From an uncultured Finegoldia sp. (GTDB lineage: Bacteria; Bacillota; Clostridia; Tissierellales; Peptoniphilaceae): DNA of 25,748 nt. Below, piece after piece: positions 24,867 to 25,748 of the stretch; position 1 is the first letter of the stretch, and each line of letters opens with the position of its first letter. The position numbers and the translations under genes were made by a program. The stretch covers positions 1 to 25,748 of the forward strand of contig NZ_CAMXVC010000026.1 of assembly GCF_947252345.1 (NCBI RefSeq). The letters run 5' to 3'. A model generated the notes under the pieces. The model made no database searches. It saw nothing but the letters and a program-made list of their open reading frames with translations, and was not told the origin of the DNA.

Positions 24867-24895
24867 ATTTTACCACTTGCTTGGCGAAAAGTCAA
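24867..24895 (-). promoter_or_regulatory. Sigma-A-type promoter of the pilus operon
   Basis: TTGACT (24890-24895), a 17-nt spacer and TAAAAT (24867-24872) on the minus strand form the best promoter in the region. The start point would be near 24860, giving a leader of about 320 nt before the giant adhesin gene. One arm of a 10-bp inverted repeat overlaps the -10/spacer boundary and could be an operator half. Confidence 0.7.
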
Positions 24896-25334
24896 CACTT
24901 TTTACAATATTTAACAATGATATCCTTTATTGGTAACAATATAGTTAGCCAAGTTTTTTAACGTTTTATTGAACAATTTTGTGAAATTTTGCGTATGTTA
25001 TTAGCGAAACTTTTCTTATATTATATATACCCCACATTTTCAAATACAATGCAAATTTCTACAAAAATTATCTACAACCATCCAATTCAATTGGTTTTTT
25101 CGTTCGGTGTAGTGACTTGCTCGTATGACCTTTCAGCAGGGATTTTGTTTTTTGTGATTTATAAGGAAATCTTTGATTTGAAAATTTGATTCGGACATTT
25201 TATCTCTGCGATGCGATTTATTCTTCTGGATGATGAGCTTATTTTCTGATGAATGAATTTTTCGAGAAGGTGGTTTGTTTTGTGAATTTAACCAAAAGAT
25301 TTAATTGTTGTATTGAACTACACGATTTTTAAAA

Positions 25335-25418
25335 GATTTTGTCAGAATATCAGTAAGAGATTTGAGTGAGATATTTCATAAAGGGATTTTGCTGGAATTT
25401 CAGTAAGAGATTTGAATG
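25335..25418. repeat. Direct repeat pair, 34 bp, offset 50 bp
   Basis: Positions 25335-25368 and 25385-25418 match at 29 of 34 bases, with cagtaagagatttga identical in both. They are in non-coding DNA downstream of the tRNA terminator. No function is evident. Confidence 0.5.
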
Positions 25419-25436
25419 CAAATCGAAATTTAGCAC

Positions 25437-25483
25437 AAAAAAATGGATTATAGTCTTCGTAAATCGAAAACCATAATCCATTT
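25437..25483 (-). terminator. Intrinsic terminator after tRNA-Arg
   Basis: On the minus strand AAATGGATTAT (25473-25483) pairs perfectly with ATAATCCATTT (25441-25451) and is followed by a T-run to 25437. The loop contains a further TTCG/CGAA pairing. It starts 4 nt after the CCA of tRNA-Arg and should end the tRNA transcript. Confidence 0.85.
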
Positions 25484-25487
25484 TGCT

Positions 25488-25564
25488 TGGCGAACGATAG
25501 AGGATTCGAACCCCCGGCCTTCTGGTCCGTAGCCAGACGCTCTATCCAGCTGAGCTAATCGTTC
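25488..25564 (-). tRNA. tRNA-Arg (anticodon ACG)
   Basis: 77 nt including an encoded CCA. The acceptor GAACGAT pairs with ATCGTTC, the discriminator is G, the anticodon loop is CTACGGA in stem TCTGG/CCAGA, and the T loop is GGTTCGAATCC. Anticodon ACG reads CGN codons after A34 is converted to inosine. Confidence 0.97.
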
Positions 25565-25570
25565 AAGAAA

Positions 25571-25604
25571 AATATACAACAAAACAGATGTATGCACATC
25601 TGTT
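25571..25604 (-). terminator. Hairpin between tRNA-Gly and tRNA-Arg
   Basis: A perfect 9-bp stem (25583-25591 with 25596-25604, loop atgc) begins 7 nt after tRNA-Gly. It is followed on the minus strand by a T-rich but interrupted tail (TTTGTTGTATATTTTT). It may be a weak terminator or a processing structure within the tRNA transcript. Confidence 0.4.
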
Positions 25605-25610
25605 GTTGTT

Positions 25611-25685
25611 TGGAGCGGAAGACGAGACTCGAACTCGCGACCCTCGCCTTGGCAAGGCGATGCTCTACCACTGAGCCACTTCCGC
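25611..25685 (-). tRNA. tRNA-Gly (anticodon GCC)
   Basis: 75 nt with an encoded CCA. The acceptor GCGGAAG pairs with CTTCCGC, the discriminator is T, the anticodon loop is TTGCCAA in stem TCGCC/GGCGA, and the T arm contains GTTCGAGTC. Confidence 0.97.
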
Positions 25686-25695
25686 ATAATTTCAT

Positions 25696-25748
25696 TGGTG
25701 GAGGAGGGTGGATTTGAACCACCGAAACATAACGTAACGGATTTACAG
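25696..25748 (-). tRNA. tRNA-Tyr (anticodon GTA), 5' part outside window
   Basis: The 3' portion only. CTGTAAATCCG is the anticodon loop and 3' stem strand with GTA. Then follow a long variable arm (class II), a T arm with GGTTCAAATCC, the acceptor strand CTCCTCC, discriminator A and CCA. The D arm and 5' acceptor strand lie beyond the window. Confidence 0.9.

Larger units (their letters stand above)
24539..25436. other. AT-rich intergenic region without a convincing gene
   Basis: About 0.9 kb between the giant adhesin start and the tRNA terminator. It holds the promoter, homopolymer, possible leader ORF and terminator-like hairpin listed separately. It also holds a 9/10 inverted repeat g(t/c)aagtggta at 24783-24792 and 24871-24880, whose right arm overlaps the promoter. 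A plus-strand 66-codon frame at 24989-25189 has no supporting features. The right part (25000-25430) shows only a direct repeat. Confidence 0.7.

Noticed and set aside
24989..25189. 66-codon plus-strand frame in the intergenic region
   Set aside because: No ribosome binding site, no recognisable motif and AT-rich composition like the surrounding non-coding DNA.

Overview
The window comes from a low-GC Gram-positive anaerobe. The evidence is strong AGGAGG-type ribosome binding sites, class C sortases, cell-wall sorting signals and tRNAs with encoded CCA ends. The gene style suggests an anaerobic coccus of the Finegoldia/Parvimonas/Anaerococcus kind, but that is an inference from protein style and not a proven assignment. 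Every convincing gene is on the minus strand, so the window reads biologically from right to left.

Right edge (25748 to 25437): a tRNA cluster, Tyr (cut by the window end), Gly(GCC) and Arg(ACG), closed by an intrinsic terminator. Next comes about 0.9 kb of AT-rich non-coding DNA. It holds a good sigma-A-type promoter, a 13-base homopolymer, a tiny possible leader ORF and a hairpin plus T-tract that looks like an attenuator, all upstream of the next gene.

Middle (24538 to 4399): three sortase substrates in the order tip, backbone, base. The first is a giant 5362-residue surface protein (signal peptide, charged coiled coil, about ten Cna-B/SpaA-type domains, a degenerate VWA-like domain, eight InlB-B-like repeats, FPSTG anchor). 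The second is an 812-residue backbone pilin (IYIYPKN pilin motif, E-boxes, IPQTG anchor). The third is a 410-residue minor/basal pilin (two Cna-B domains, IPKTG anchor). Hairpins separate the genes: a structured leader before the backbone, a perfect 17-bp stem after it, and a terminator overlapping the stop of the minor pilin.

Left (4328 to 1717): three overlapping class C sortase genes, two close paralogues and one divergent, ended by a tandem repeat and a strong terminator. The whole locus has the same layout as the pneumococcal rrgA-rrgB-rrgC-srtC1-3 pilus islet, with the tip protein enlarged several-fold. The far left holds an unrelated two-gene unit with its own promoter, a YhbS-like GNAT protein and a nitrilase-superfamily amidohydrolase, followed by a large imperfect inverted repeat.

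Model: the giant protein would be the pilus tip adhesin, the 812-residue pilin the polymerised shaft and the 410-residue pilin the base. The class C sortases would join them through C-terminal sorting signals and the pilin-motif lysine, and hairpins and terminators would tune relative amounts. Domain and family calls are by eye; no searches were run.
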